A stretch of DNA of 64,000 nucleotides, taken from contig NZ_PVZG01000005.1 in the NCBI RefSeq assembly GCF_003002065.1, positions 417,660 through 481,659 on the forward strand, given 5' to 3'. Each line of letters starts with the position of its first letter. The stretch's first letter is position 1. The stretch comes from Pseudosporangium ferrugineum (GTDB lineage Bacteria; Actinomycetota; Actinomycetes; Mycobacteriales; Micromonosporaceae). The notes beneath the pieces are model-generated. The model was not told the DNA's origin. It did no database searches and saw nothing but the letters and a program-made list of their open reading frames with translations. The position numbers were made by a program, and so were the translations under genes. Positions 40,080-48,740 of this stretch are shown here, piece by piece.

Positions 40080-40694
40080 TCAGACCGCCAGCGGCAGGTC
40101 GATGGTGTGTGCCGTGTGCGACACCTTCGCCTGCAGATAGCGGACGTTCGCGGCGGAAGCGTGCACCCCGGTCGGGACCACCGCGCGCACGTCGACGTCG
40201 AGCGCGCGCAGCTGGGCCGCCTTGTCCGGATTGTTGCTGAGCAGGTCGATCGACGTGACGCCGAGCACCGACAGCATCTGCGCCGCCGCGGTGTAGTCCC
40301 GCTCGTCGTCGGCGTGCCCGAGCGCGCGGTTCGCCTCGTATGTGTCCATGCCCCGGTCCTGCAGCGCGTACGCGTCGAGCTTCGCGTAGAGCCCGATGCC
40401 GCGGCCCTCCTGGCGCAGGTAGAGCAGGTAGCCGCCGGCCGTGGCGATCCGCTCGACCGCCTCGCGCAACTGGGGGCCGCAGTCGCAGCGCTCGGAGCCG
40501 AACACGTCGCCGGTGAGGCATTCGGAGTGCGGCCGGACCAGCGGCACGGCCGCGCCGGCCACGTCACCGAGGGCGAGCGCCAGGTGTTCCTTGCCGTCGG
40601 CCAGGCCGGTGAAGGTGACGACCTCGGCCGTGGTGCGGTAGCCGTCCGTGAACTTCAGCGGGACGGTGACGCGGCTGCGAATACCCAAAGACAT
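40080..40694 (-). CDS. ribA: GTP cyclohydrolase II
   Basis: RibA opens the imidazole ring of GTP in the first committed step of riboflavin synthesis. The 204-residue protein has the zinc cysteines in LTGDVFGSERCDCGPQL, the catalytic RQEGRGIGLYAKL and LLSNNPDKAAQL. It is the stand-alone form, with no fused RibB domain. ATG at 40694 (MSLGIRSRV) has GAGGGAG upstream and is preferred to the longer open frame starting at 40724. No FMN riboswitch is visible upstream; instead there are short inverted repeats (CTTGA-n4-TCAAG at 40712-40725). Confidence 0.93.
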   Translation of the reverse strand: MSLGIRSRVTVPLKFTDGYRTTAEVVTFTGLADGKEHLALALGDVAGAAVPLVRPHSECLTGDVFGSERCDCGPQLREAVERIATAGGYLLYLRQEGRGIGLYAKLDAYALQDRGMDTYEANRALGHADDERDYTAAAQMLSVLGVTSIDLLSNNPDKAAQLRALDVDVRAVVPTGVHASAANVRYLQAKVSHTAHTIDLPLAV

Positions 40695-40794
40695 GTGACG
40701 CTCCCTCAGCACTTGACGCTTCAAGCACGGTTCGACCGTACCGCGCGCTCATCAAGTGATCCACGAGCCGAACGTCACAACGGATCAAACCGGC

Positions 40795-41931
40795 TCAGGG
40801 AATCGCGTCGGGCTCCCGCACCTCGTTGCCCTCGATCCGGTCCCTGACCTCCAGATCAAGCTCCGACGTGCGGTCCGCCCGGTTCGGCAGCAGGTTCGTG
40901 ACCAGCACCAGGAGGCAGCCGATGCCGGCGTACAGGGCGAGCACGCCCAGGTGCCCGGCGATCGGCGCGGCGGGGAAGTAGAGGTCGTCGCGGACCGCCT
41001 GGACGCCGGCGCCGGTCGGAAGGTTCTCGCCCACCGCACGACCGAAGGCGGGCAGGAATTCCGGGAGGATGCTCGCGCCGCTGATCACCGTGCCGACCGT
41101 GAAGTAGAGGCCGCCGAGCAGCGCGCCGCCGGGGCCGAAGAGGGCCACGGCGCCCGCGGTGGACGCCGTGATCGCGAGCGAGACCAGGGCGAAGATGCCG
41201 AACGTGCCCGCCTGGTTCGCGCCGGAGCCGACCCCGAACCAGCTCATCGACCAGAGCACCACGGCCGCGGAGCCCAGGGCGTACACGATGAGGGTGGTCA
41301 GATGTCCCAGCCCGCGGCGCCAGGACCGCCGGGTGCGCGGGATCAGCCGGCCGAGCCCGACGGACGCGATGGTGCCGCCGAGGGCGAGGGCCTGGGTGAG
41401 GAAGCCGAGCGAGGCGCCGTTGACGTCGTCGGGCGGCAGCGGCACCACGTCGGTGACCGGCGGCGGCGTGATCAGGGCCTGTGCCTGCGCGACGGAGACC
41501 GTGCCGCCCGGGGTCGCCGTCCGGGCCAGCTGCCCGGCGTTCTGCTGCGCGACGACCCCCGTGTACGTGGCCCGCAGCAGGCTCGCCGCCGCCGGTCCCG
41601 CGGCGCTCGCCACGTACAGATGCGGCTGCGTGCCGGTCACGTCGACCCCGCCGTACACCTCGCGGGTCTTGATCGCGGTCCGCAAGCGGTCCACGGAGCC
41701 GTAGATCTCGGCCTCGAAGACGCCGTCGCGCTCCAGCAGATCGAGGACGGCGGCCTGCCGGTCCACCGGCGCGACCACCCCGACCGGTACGTCGTGCGGC
41801 TTCGCCTTGTGCCCCATGCCCAGGTAGTACGCGGTCAGCCCGAGCTGGACCAGCGCCCCGGCGAGGCACACGGCCACCGCGAACCGGCGGAACTGACGCA
41901 CCGACCTGATCCGATCGTCTCCCTCCGTCAT
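40795..41931 (-). CDS. ABC-2/YhgE-like (DUF3533-type) membrane protein
   Basis: The 378-residue protein has one N-terminal membrane segment (RRFAVAVCLAGALVQLGLTA), a ~150-residue extracytoplasmic domain, and about five further membrane segments toward the C-terminus. This resembles the YhgE/Pip and DUF3533 group related to ABC-2 permeases, several of which belong to drug or lipid export systems; no ATPase is adjacent. The ATG at 41931 overlaps the stop of the LysR gene (ATGA), so it is co-translated with its likely regulator. Confidence 0.72.
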   Translation of the reverse strand: MTEGDDRIRSVRQFRRFAVAVCLAGALVQLGLTAYYLGMGHKAKPHDVPVGVVAPVDRQAAVLDLLERDGVFEAEIYGSVDRLRTAIKTREVYGGVDVTGTQPHLYVASAAGPAAASLLRATYTGVVAQQNAGQLARTATPGGTVSVAQAQALITPPPVTDVVPLPPDDVNGASLGFLTQALALGGTIASVGLGRLIPRTRRSWRRGLGHLTTLIVYALGSAAVVLWSMSWFGVGSGANQAGTFGIFALVSLAITASTAGAVALFGPGGALLGGLYFTVGTVISGASILPEFLPAFGRAVGENLPTGAGVQAVRDDLYFPAAPIAGHLGVLALYAGIGCLLVLVTNLLPNRADRTSELDLEVRDRIEGNEVREPDAIP

Positions 41932-42842
41932 GCCCCCAGCATCGCGGACCCGTGGGGCGCCCGCAGGTGATCGTCGATCATCGCGAGCAGCGCCCGCGCG
42001 GCCGCGCCGGGCGCCCGGACCGCGGACGTGGCCACCCCGAGCGGCCAGTCCAGGTCGGCGTCGGCGATCGGCCGCACCACCACATCAAGCCCTTCCGGTA
42101 CGGCGAAACGCGGCAGGATCGCCACCCCCAGCCCGTGCGCGACGAAGCTCGCCCCGGTGGTGATGTCCCCGACCTCGAGCGCGACCTGCCGCCCCACCCC
42201 GGCCGCGGCGAACGCGCGGTCCACCACCGTGCGGTTGCCGTAGCCGGCCGGGAAGTCGACGAACGGCTCGTCCGCCAGGTCGGCGACGGTGATCTCGTCG
42301 CGGCCGGCCAGCCGGTGCCCGGGGGCGAGCACGAGCTCCAGCGGCTGACGCAGCAGTTGCCGCAGGTGGACGGTGCCCGGCGGCCGTCCCGGCACCGAGA
42401 CCAGCGCCACGTCCAGGCTGCCGTCGGCGAGCGCGTCCATCAGGCCGGCCGAGCCGCGCGCCGAGACGGTGAGCCGCAGCGTGACCGCCGGGTGGGCGCG
42501 GTGGAAGGCGCCCAGCAGGGCCGGCACGTCGACCAGGTCGATGGAGGTCAGCGTGCCGATCCGCAGCGTGCCGCGCAGGCCGCCGCGCACCTCGTCCACC
42601 GCGTCGCGGGCGGCGCGCGCGGCGTCCAGGGCGGCCCGCGCCCGCGGCAGCAGCACCTCCCCCGCCCCGGTCAGCGCCACCCGCTTCGACGTGCGTTCCA
42701 GCAGCGGCGTGCCGAACTCACGCTCCAGCGCCTTGATCGCGGCGGAGACGCCGGACTGCACCACGTGCAGTCGCGCCGCGGCCCGGGTGAAGCTGCGCTC
42801 GTCCGCGACGGTCACGAAGTATTCGAGGTGCCGGAGTTCCAT
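41928..42842 (-). CDS. LysR-family transcriptional regulator
   Basis: The 304-residue regulator has the winged helix-turn-helix at residues 1-60 (MELRHLEYFVTVADERSFTR AAARL, SGVSAAIKALEREFGTPLLERTSKRV) and a periplasmic-binding-like effector domain. The effector is unknown. It overlaps the membrane protein downstream and diverges from an MFS exporter, so it probably controls both. The TGATG-n8-CATCA repeat in the 81-base gap is a candidate binding site. Confidence 0.92.
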   Translation of the reverse strand: MELRHLEYFVTVADERSFTRAAARLHVVQSGVSAAIKALEREFGTPLLERTSKRVALTGAGEVLLPRARAALDAARAARDAVDEVRGGLRGTLRIGTLTSIDLVDVPALLGAFHRAHPAVTLRLTVSARGSAGLMDALADGSLDVALVSVPGRPPGTVHLRQLLRQPLELVLAPGHRLAGRDEITVADLADEPFVDFPAGYGNRTVVDRAFAAAGVGRQVALEVGDITTGASFVAHGLGVAILPRFAVPEGLDVVVRPIADADLDWPLGVATSAVRAPGAAARALLAMIDDHLRAPHGSAMLGA

Positions 42843-42862
42843 CGCTCAACTATCGCATCCGG

Positions 42863-42880
42863 TGATGGATGCCAGCATCA
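42863..42880. promoter_or_regulatory. Candidate LysR operator between divergent genes
   Basis: Inverted repeat TGATG-n8-CATCA in the gap between the LysR gene and the MFS gene, the usual place for an autoregulatory LysR site. Confidence 0.5.
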
Positions 42881-42923
42881 ATCTTCGTTGGACTCGATGA
42901 TTGTTCCGGAGCACGGTGAGGAC

Positions 42924-44129
42924 ATGACAGTCACCGCCGCACCCACGCATACCGAGGTCAATTCCGGCGTGAGCTTCTGGTCCATCGCCGCGGTCTTCGC
43001 GATCTCGATGGCCTTCTCCACCGTGCCCACCCCGCTGTACCCGATCTACCAGGCCGAGGACGGCTTCACCGCCTTCACGGTCACGGTCGTCTTCGCCGCG
43101 TACGCGGTGGGCGTCGTCACCAGTCTCCTGCTCGCCGGGCACATCTCCGACCGGACCGGCCGGCGCCGCGTGCTGCTCGCCGCGATCGGCCTGGAATCCC
43201 TCGCCGCCGTCCTCTTCCTGACCCGGCCCGACCTGCCCGGACTGCTCCTCGCCCGGTTCGTCACCGGCCTCGGCGTGGGGATCATGGCCGCGACGGCCAC
43301 CGCGTACCTGCTCGAACTGCACGCCGCGCACCGGCCCGGCGCCGGACGCGGCCGGTTCGAGCTGGTCTCCGCGGCCGCGAACCTCGGCGGGCTGGGCGCC
43401 GGCACCCTCGTCGCCGGGGCGCTCGCGCAGTTCGTGTCCGCTCCGCTGCGTACGCCCTATGTGGTCTTCCTGGTCCTGCTCGCGCTCAGCGCGGTCGCCG
43501 TGCTGGCGGCGCCGGAGACGGTGACCGTCCCGGCCGTCGCGCCCCGCTACCGGCCGCAGCGGATCCGGATCGCAGCCTCCGACCGGGCCGGCTACCTGAC
43601 CGCCGCCCTCGGCGCGTTCTCCGCGTTCGCCGTCTTCGGCCTGTTCACCTCGCTCGCCCCGAGCTTCGTCGCCGGCTCCCTGCACCACCCCGGCCGGCTG
43701 CTCGCGGGCGTCGTGGCCTTCGCGGTCTTCGGCGCGGCGGCCACCGCGCAGGCCGCGTCCGGCTCCCTGACCCCCGCGCGCCGCTTCACCGCGGGCCTCG
43801 CCGCGGAGGCGACCGGCCTGATCGTGCTCGGCGCCGGCATGAACCTGCCGTCCCTGACGATCTTCCTGCTCGGCGGCGTGATCGCGGGCGCCGGCGCGGG
43901 CCTGCTCTTCAAGGCCGCGGTGGGCACGGTCGCCGCGACGGCCGCCCCGGCGGTGCGCGGCGAGGCGCTCGCGGGCCTGTTCCTGATCGCGTACCTGGGC
44001 CTGATCGGGCCCGCCCTCGGCCTCGGCATCGCGACCCGCCACCTGACCGCGACCACCGCGATGCTCTGGTTCAGCGGCCTGCTGCTGACCCTGCTCGGCG
44101 CCACGGCCGTCGCCCGCTCACGGTCCTAG
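42924..44129 (+). CDS. MFS transporter
   Basis: The 401-residue protein has twelve predicted membrane segments. The loop 2-3 motif GHISDRTGRRRVLL (MFS motif A) and TVPTPLYPIYQAEDGFT before it mark a major facilitator drug- or metabolite-exporter-like protein. The substrate is unknown. ATG at 42924 follows GGTGAGGAC. It is divergent from the LysR regulator and is the probable target of its control. The 3' end overlaps a doubtful PQ-repeat frame by 12 bases. Confidence 0.9.
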   Translation: MTVTAAPTHTEVNSGVSFWSIAAVFAISMAFSTVPTPLYPIYQAEDGFTAFTVTVVFAAYAVGVVTSLLLAGHISDRTGRRRVLLAAIGLESLAAVLFLTRPDLPGLLLARFVTGLGVGIMAATATAYLLELHAAHRPGAGRGRFELVSAAANLGGLGAGTLVAGALAQFVSAPLRTPYVVFLVLLALSAVAVLAAPETVTVPAVAPRYRPQRIRIAASDRAGYLTAALGAFSAFAVFGLFTSLAPSFVAGSLHHPGRLLAGVVAFAVFGAAATAQAASGSLTPARRFTAGLAAEATGLIVLGAGMNLPSLTIFLLGGVIAGAGAGLLFKAAVGTVAATAAPAVRGEALAGLFLIAYLGLIGPALGLGIATRHLTATTAMLWFSGLLLTLLGATAVARSRS

Positions 44130-44309
44130 CGCCCGGTCCAGCTCGGCGAAGAGCTCCTCGGGCGGTGCCGGCCCCGCGTTCTGCGGCTGCCCCCGCGGCT
44201 GCGACTGCGGCTGCGGCGGCTGCGGCGGCTGCGGCTGCGGCTGCGGCGGCTGCGGCGGCTGCGGCGGCTGCGGCTGCGGCTGCGGCGGCTGCGGCTGCGG
44301 TTCAGGCAA
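44118..44309 (-). CDS. Doubtful Pro/Gln-repeat frame after the dehydratase gene
   Basis: A 63-codon frame begins at a TTG overlapping the end of the dehydratase gene and reads MPEPQPQPPQPQPQPPQPP and so on, then GQPQNAGPAPPEELFAELDR. The body is a GGCTGC/GGCTGCGG hexamer array (44177-44305). The last 18 residues look like normal protein, which is the only reason to list it. It could be a real small gene, a degraded C-terminus, or chance. Confidence 0.25.
   Translation of the reverse strand: MPEPQPQPPQPQPQPPQPPQPPQPQPQPPQPPQPQSQPRGQPQNAGPAPPEELFAELDRALGP
44177..44305. repeat. GGCTGC hexamer/trimer array
   Basis: Uninterrupted mix of GGCTGC and GGC units, about 125 bases, between the convergent MFS and dehydratase genes. 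It can form strong secondary structure and is likely unstable in length. Confidence 0.95.
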
Positions 44310-45216
44310 GGTCGGAGGGGTCCGTGTTGGCGCCGCAGAGCAGCACGATCACCCGCTCGCCGGGCTCCGGCACGTAGGCCCCCGAGTCGAGCGCCGCCTG
44401 CGCCGCGGCCGTACCGTGCTCGACCGCCAGCCGGTAGTCGTCCCAGAGCCGGCGGCGCGCCTCGACGATCGCGTGGTCGTCGACCAGCACCGCACTCAAC
44501 CCGGCCGTCACCGCCGTCTCGAACGCGATGGCCCCGACCCGGCGGGCGCCCAGCGAGTCGGCGGCCACCCCGGACACGGGCACGTCCACCGGCTCCCCCG
44601 CCTCCAGCGCGACATGCAACGCCCGGGCCGTGCGCGGCTCCACGGCCACGACCTTCGCCCGCCCGTCCAGCGCCGCGGCGACCCCCGCGATCAGCCCCCC
44701 GCCGCCGACGGCCACCAGCACCGTGTCGAAACCGTCCGGCATCTGCTCCAGCAGCTCGAGCCCGAGCGTGCCGTTCCCCGCCACCATGTCCGGGTCGTCG
44801 TAGGCGTGACAGAACAGGGCTCCGGTGCGTTCCGCGTGGACGACCGCGGCCGCGTACGCTTCGGCGTACTCGTCTCCGATCTGGGTGACCCGGGCACCCA
44901 GCTTGCCCAGCTTCGCGACCTTGACCGCCGGGGCCGTGACCGGCACGAAGATCTCGGCCTCGACCCCCAGCTCGCGCGCGGCGTAGGCCGCGGCCAGGCC
45001 GGCGTTGCCGCCGGAGGCCGCGACGACGCCGGCCCGGGGCAGTCCCCGCTCGGCGGCTGCCAGGATCTTGTTGAACATGCCCCGTGTCTTGAACGAACCG
45101 GCGTGCTGGGCGAACTCAAGCTTGTAGCCGACCTCCCCGTCGAGCAGCACCGGAGTGCGCCGGACTCGGCTCCTGACACGGCGGGCGGCGGCTTCGAGGT
45201 CTTCGCGGGCGATCAC
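44302..45216 (-). CDS. Threonine/serine dehydratase-like PLP enzyme
   Basis: The 304-residue fold type II PLP enzyme has the cofactor lysine in HAGSFKTRGMFNKI (near residue 44), SGGNAGLAAAYAARE, the glycine loop LVAVGGGGLIAG and the C-terminal VIVLLCGANTDPS that binds the pyridine. It is closest to short threonine/serine dehydratases (no regulatory ACT domain), which deaminate Ser or Thr to 2-oxoacids; the exact substrate is uncertain. The start is ATG at 45216. The GAPDH gene upstream lies 38 bases away on the same strand. Confidence 0.87.
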   Translation of the reverse strand: MIAREDLEAAARRVRSRVRRTPVLLDGEVGYKLEFAQHAGSFKTRGMFNKILAAAERGLPRAGVVAASGGNAGLAAAYAARELGVEAEIFVPVTAPAVKVAKLGKLGARVTQIGDEYAEAYAAAVVHAERTGALFCHAYDDPDMVAGNGTLGLELLEQMPDGFDTVLVAVGGGGLIAGVAAALDGRAKVVAVEPRTARALHVALEAGEPVDVPVSGVAADSLGARRVGAIAFETAVTAGLSAVLVDDHAIVEARRRLWDDYRLAVEHGTAAAQAALDSGAYVPEPGERVIVLLCGANTDPSDLA

Positions 45217-45254
45217 CCGTCCCGTTCTACACCAGGCCCCGCCGGTCCCCGGGC

Positions 45255-46316
45255 TCAGGCCATCGCGGTCTTGACGAGCATGCCCGCCGGCACGGGCTCA
45301 CGTTCCCCCACCAGGCGCGCCAGGTCGAGCAGTCGGTGGGAGAAGCCCCACTCGTTGTCGAACCAGCCGCGGACCTTGACCCCGCCGTCCGCCGTGGTCT
45401 GGGTTCCGGACGGGTCGAACAGGCAGGACGCCGGGTTGTCGCGTACGTCGATCGACACGGTCGGGTCCGGGTCGTAGTCGATCAGGCCCCGCATCGACCC
45501 GGCCGCCGCCTCCGCCATCGCCCGGTTCACCTCCTCGGCGGTCACCGGCCGGTCGGTCTGCCCGCCCAGTTCGGCCAGCGAGCCGATCGGCGTCGGTACG
45601 CAGTAGTAGCTGTAGCGCACCTCGCCGAGCCGCGGCAGCGCCACCTCGAGCAGGTCACCGGCCACGTGATCGTGCGGGATGATGCTCTCCGCGGTGGCCC
45701 GGCCCAGCCGCGGATCCTCGCGCGACGTGCCGGACGTCGCGTCGTGCACCCGCTGCCAGCCCTGGATCGCCAGCACCACCGACGTCTGCACGCTCCGCAG
45801 CCCGAAGCGGTCGAGCAGCACCTTCGCCATCACCGACAGCGCGTTCACCCCGCAGGACGCGGGTGAGATCACGTCGTGGCGGTCCGGCTCGTAGGTGTCG
45901 TGATTGACGCCGTACACGAGAAAGGCATCGGGGTCGTCGGCGGACGCGCTGATCACGACCTTGCGCGCGCCCCCGTGGGTGATGTGCGCGCGGGCGATCT
46001 CGCCCGAGCGGAACCGCCCGGTGGCCTCGATGACCACGTCGACGTCCGCGTCCGACCACGGGATCCGGCCCGGCTGGGCCTCCTGGAACGTCCACAGCGG
46101 ACGATCGTCGACGACGAGCCGGCCACCGGCCGTACGCACCGTCCCGGCGAATCGGCCGCGTAAGCTGTCGCGTTTCAGCGCGTATGCCAATCTGTCCGGC
46201 GACGCGATGTCATTAATGGCGGCAACGGTGATTCCGGACCCGTGCGCGCCGGCGGCGATGCGCATAATCGAGCGCCCGATCCGACCAAAACCGTTGATGC
46301 CGATCCTGACAGTCAC
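45255..46316 (-). CDS. Divergent type I glyceraldehyde-3-phosphate dehydrogenase paralogue
   Basis: The 353-residue protein keeps the GAPDH frame: VRIGINGFGRIGRSIMRIA, NDIASPDRLAYALKRDSLRG, EATGRFRSGEIARAHITHGG and WFDNEWGFSHRLLDLARL. The active-site block is unusual: SPASCGVNALSVMAKVL instead of the near-universal SNASCTTN, so the catalytic Cys stays but its neighbours change. The catalytic His region is also rewritten. It may be a gluconeogenic, erythrose-phosphate or inhibitor-resistant paralogue; the main gap gene should lie elsewhere. The GTG at 46316 has GAGGAG upstream and matches the family N-terminus. Confidence 0.85.
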   Translation of the reverse strand: MTVRIGINGFGRIGRSIMRIAAGAHGSGITVAAINDIASPDRLAYALKRDSLRGRFAGTVRTAGGRLVVDDRPLWTFQEAQPGRIPWSDADVDVVIEATGRFRSGEIARAHITHGGARKVVISASADDPDAFLVYGVNHDTYEPDRHDVISPASCGVNALSVMAKVLLDRFGLRSVQTSVVLAIQGWQRVHDATSGTSREDPRLGRATAESIIPHDHVAGDLLEVALPRLGEVRYSYYCVPTPIGSLAELGGQTDRPVTAEEVNRAMAEAAAGSMRGLIDYDPDPTVSIDVRDNPASCLFDPSGTQTTADGGVKVRGWFDNEWGFSHRLLDLARLVGEREPVPAGMLVKTAMA

Positions 46317-47399
46317 CAAGCACTCCTCGCGGCCGTCCCACACCCCTGGCACTACATGACGCGACCGCACGGGAACCCCCACGACCGAACACCCGCCGTC
46401 ACATATCAGACACTATGAGTATGCAACTTGCACGTCAACCACAGCGGCGACAGGGCGCACCCACCGCCACACGCGGCGGCACCCGGGCATCGGCGATGCA
46501 CTCTACTCACTCCACTGTGCTCCGACGAGAACCGATCAACCTGCTGTTTCGTACGTCACGGCGACGATCCCGCAGCTCAGGACCGCCGGGCCTGAGTAAT
46601 CCGCCCACCGTCGATCCTGGACGGACCCCGCCGAGGCCCCCCCGTCACGCCCGGTGAAGTGCGCCGAACGGACATCGTCGCAGCTCAATCGCCCTCGGCC
46701 GGAATATTCCGATGGCCGCCACACCGATTCCGCACCGAGGCGTTTTCGGTGGCAGGGCGCCCGGGTGACCATTCATTCACGTCCCGGCGGACGCCCCGGC
46801 CGACGAATCAGGGCCCGCCGCGACGACCCCGGGGGCGAGATTCCCGGATCACGCTATCCGATAGACGAAACGCCATTCCCCGTCATCCCACCGCAACAAT
46901 TCATCACCGGCCGCGGCGACCTCGGCCGCACACGACATCATGGGCGCCGGCACGCCCGCGCGACGCTGCCTCGCCCGCGCAGCGCGACCGCATCCGCGCA
47001 GCGCGACCGCACCCCGGCGCCGCAACCGCTCGCTCCTGGGTCGCCACACGCCCGTCGCGCCGCCCCACGCCCTCGGGCCGCCACACGCCCGTCGTGTCAC
47101 CACACGTCCCTCGCGCCGCCACAAGCCCGGCGCGCCGCCGCACCCCTTGGCCTCGCCCCGCGCCTTGACGTCGCCCCGCGCCTTGGCGTCGCCGCACGCC
47201 CTGGCGTCGCCGCACGCCCTGGCGTCGCCCCGCGCCCTGGCGTCGTCCCGCGCCCTCAGCGCCAGCGCACCGTCGTAGCGCGACCGCACCCTCGCGACGA
47301 CGCCGCGCGCTCGTGGCGCCGGGCGGCCCGCTCAGCCCGGGCGGCCCGCTCAGCCCGGGCGGCCCGCTCAGCCCGGGCGGCCCGCTCAGCCCGGGCGGG
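46317..47399. repeat. 1.1-kb gap with repeats and one palindrome
   Basis: No gene is supported here. A 12-base perfect palindrome CGGAATATTCCG sits at 46700-46711. From about 46930 the DNA is repetitive: a GCCCTGGCGTCGCCGCAC unit (18 bases, about six copies, 47165-47262) and CGGGCGGCCCGCTCAGCC (18 bases, about four copies, 47322-47399) that runs right up to the end of the next gene. Confidence 0.75.
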
Positions 47400-47756
47400 T
47401 CAGACGAAGACGGAGAGCGACTCCACCCCGTCCGCGGCGAAGTAGTAGACCGCATGCCCCTGGTGCCGGGCCAGCAACCGCCCGGCCTCCTCTCGCCGAT
47501 GCCAGGGCGTCGGCACGATCACCACCGAGTGCCCCTTGTGGAGCCCTTCGACGTACAGATTCATGATTGTGGTGTCGCCGCCCCAGTCCCGGAGCCGGCA
47601 GCGACCGGGGTGGTGCGGGCTTGCGTCGACGGCCTGGAAACCGGCCCCGCGAAGCGCGGCGACCGCCGCCTCCGCACTTCGCCGGTCGGGCAGGAGCCCG
47701 GCCACGGCATCGACCGGCCGGGCGAGAAACCCGGCGCTGTCCTGCGGGATCGTCAC
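47400..47756 (-). CDS. Hypothetical protein with YflT/general-stress-like fold
   Basis: The 118-residue protein starts at a GTG (47756) behind AGGAGG. Residues 12-45 (DAVAGLLPDRRSAEAAVAAL RGAGFQAVDAS) resemble the start of general-stress-protein-17M-like domains; later NLYVEGLHKGHSVVIVPTPW and LLARHQGHAVYYFAADGVES support a two-layer alpha/beta fold. Function is unknown. An 18-base tandem repeat ends right at its stop codon. Confidence 0.65.
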   Translation of the reverse strand: MTIPQDSAGFLARPVDAVAGLLPDRRSAEAAVAALRGAGFQAVDASPHHPGRCRLRDWGGDTTIMNLYVEGLHKGHSVVIVPTPWHRREEAGRLLARHQGHAVYYFAADGVESLSVFV

Positions 47757-47854
47757 GATCGCCTCCTGCGGAACGACTGCCCGCAGATTAGGACCGCGTC
47801 CCGCTGTCGGGAACACGCCAGGCAGATGCCCGACAGAACTGCATCACGCAGCGG

Positions 47855-48067
47855 TCAGTCGCGCCGCTGCCCCTCGCGGGCGAGCCGCTTGCGCTCCCGC
47901 TGCTCCCGGCTGTAGGCCTTGCGCGCCTCGAGATCCCGCTTCCACTGGTCACGCGCCGGCTGCTCGCACCCCTGCACGGCGTTCCTGGTCTGCGCGGGCC
48001 CGATCAACGACCGGAAGAACCAGTCGTGGAACGTGTCATGAAACCAGCGCGCCACCCTGCTCCGCAT
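47855..48067 (-). CDS. Small basic hypothetical protein
   Basis: The protein has 70 residues with an N-terminal MRSRVARWFHDTFHDWFFRS amphipathic stretch and a highly charged C-terminal helix (RDLEARKAYSREQRERKRLA). GGGGGA lies three bases before the ATG, giving reasonable support for translation. It diverges from the OhrR-like regulator gene. No function is known. Confidence 0.5.
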   Translation of the reverse strand: MRSRVARWFHDTFHDWFFRSLIGPAQTRNAVQGCEQPARDQWKRDLEARKAYSREQRERKRLAREGQRRD

Positions 48068-48100
48068 CACTCCCCCAAAAGGTCATACCGTTGGCCCACG

Positions 48101-48132
48101 AACTATTGGTGCCCCAACTATTGGTAGTGTAG
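48101..48132. promoter_or_regulatory. Candidate operator of the OhrR-like regulator
   Basis: AACTATTGGT occurs twice, 15 bases apart (48101-48110, 48116-48125). The second copy is part of the palindrome ACTA-TTGG-TAGT. Both lie 30-55 bases before the regulator gene in an otherwise GC-rich region. Confidence 0.6.
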
Positions 48133-48155
48133 CGGGCGACCTGAGGAGAAGCACC

Positions 48156-48602
48156 ATGAGTGACCGGACCGACATCGACCCCCTGGCCCTGGAGGAACAG
48201 GTCTGCTTCGCCCTGTCGGTGGCCGCCCGCAGCGTCGTGGCCGTCTACCGCCCGCTGCTCGAACCGATGGGCCTGACCCACCCGCAGTACCTGGTGATGC
48301 TGGCCCTCTGGCAGCACGCCCCGCTCTCGGTCCGCCGCCTCAGCAAACTCCTCCAGCTCGACCCCGGCACCCTGTCCCCGCTGCTCAAACGCCTCGAAGC
48401 AATCGGCTACCTCCGCCGCGAACGCGACCACACCGACGAACGCAGCCTCGCCATCACCCTCACCCCGGAGGGCAGAAAGCTCCGCGACCGCGCCGAGCAG
48501 ATCCCCCCGGCCGTGGTCCGACGCCTGGGCATCCCCCCGGCGGACCTCCGCACCCTCCACGCCGCCCTCACCCAGGTGATAGCCGCAGCCCGCCCACACT
48601 GA
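48156..48602 (+). CDS. OhrR-like MarR-family transcriptional regulator
   Basis: The 148-residue protein begins with LEEQVCFALSVAARSVVAVY and RPLLEPMGLTHPQYLVMLAL, close to the organic-hydroperoxide sensor OhrR, including the N-terminal redox Cys (residue ~16). The winged helix (LSVRRLSKLLQLDPGTLSPL LKRLEAIGYLRRERDHTDER) follows. OhrR represses its target until the Cys is oxidised. No ohr peroxidase gene is next to it. GAGGAG precedes the ATG. Direct repeats upstream may be its own operator. Confidence 0.88.
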   Translation: MSDRTDIDPLALEEQVCFALSVAARSVVAVYRPLLEPMGLTHPQYLVMLALWQHAPLSVRRLSKLLQLDPGTLSPLLKRLEAIGYLRRERDHTDERSLAITLTPEGRKLRDRAEQIPPAVVRRLGIPPADLRTLHAALTQVIAAARPH

Positions 48603-48740
48603 CGCCCTCGCCGCCGCCGGCCTGGGCCGACTGGGCGTCGGGATGCCCGGACAGGACCGCTTTCCGCCAGGGAGGTGGCGAGCTCTTCCGGCCGGGCAGC
48701 GCCGGCAAGTGCGCTCAGGAGGAGGACCGAGCTCGCACGC

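Noticed and set aside
46654..47445. Overlapping frames in the GAPDH-downstream gap
   Set aside because: They are the same repeats read in different frames; no ribosome-binding site or conserved segment.
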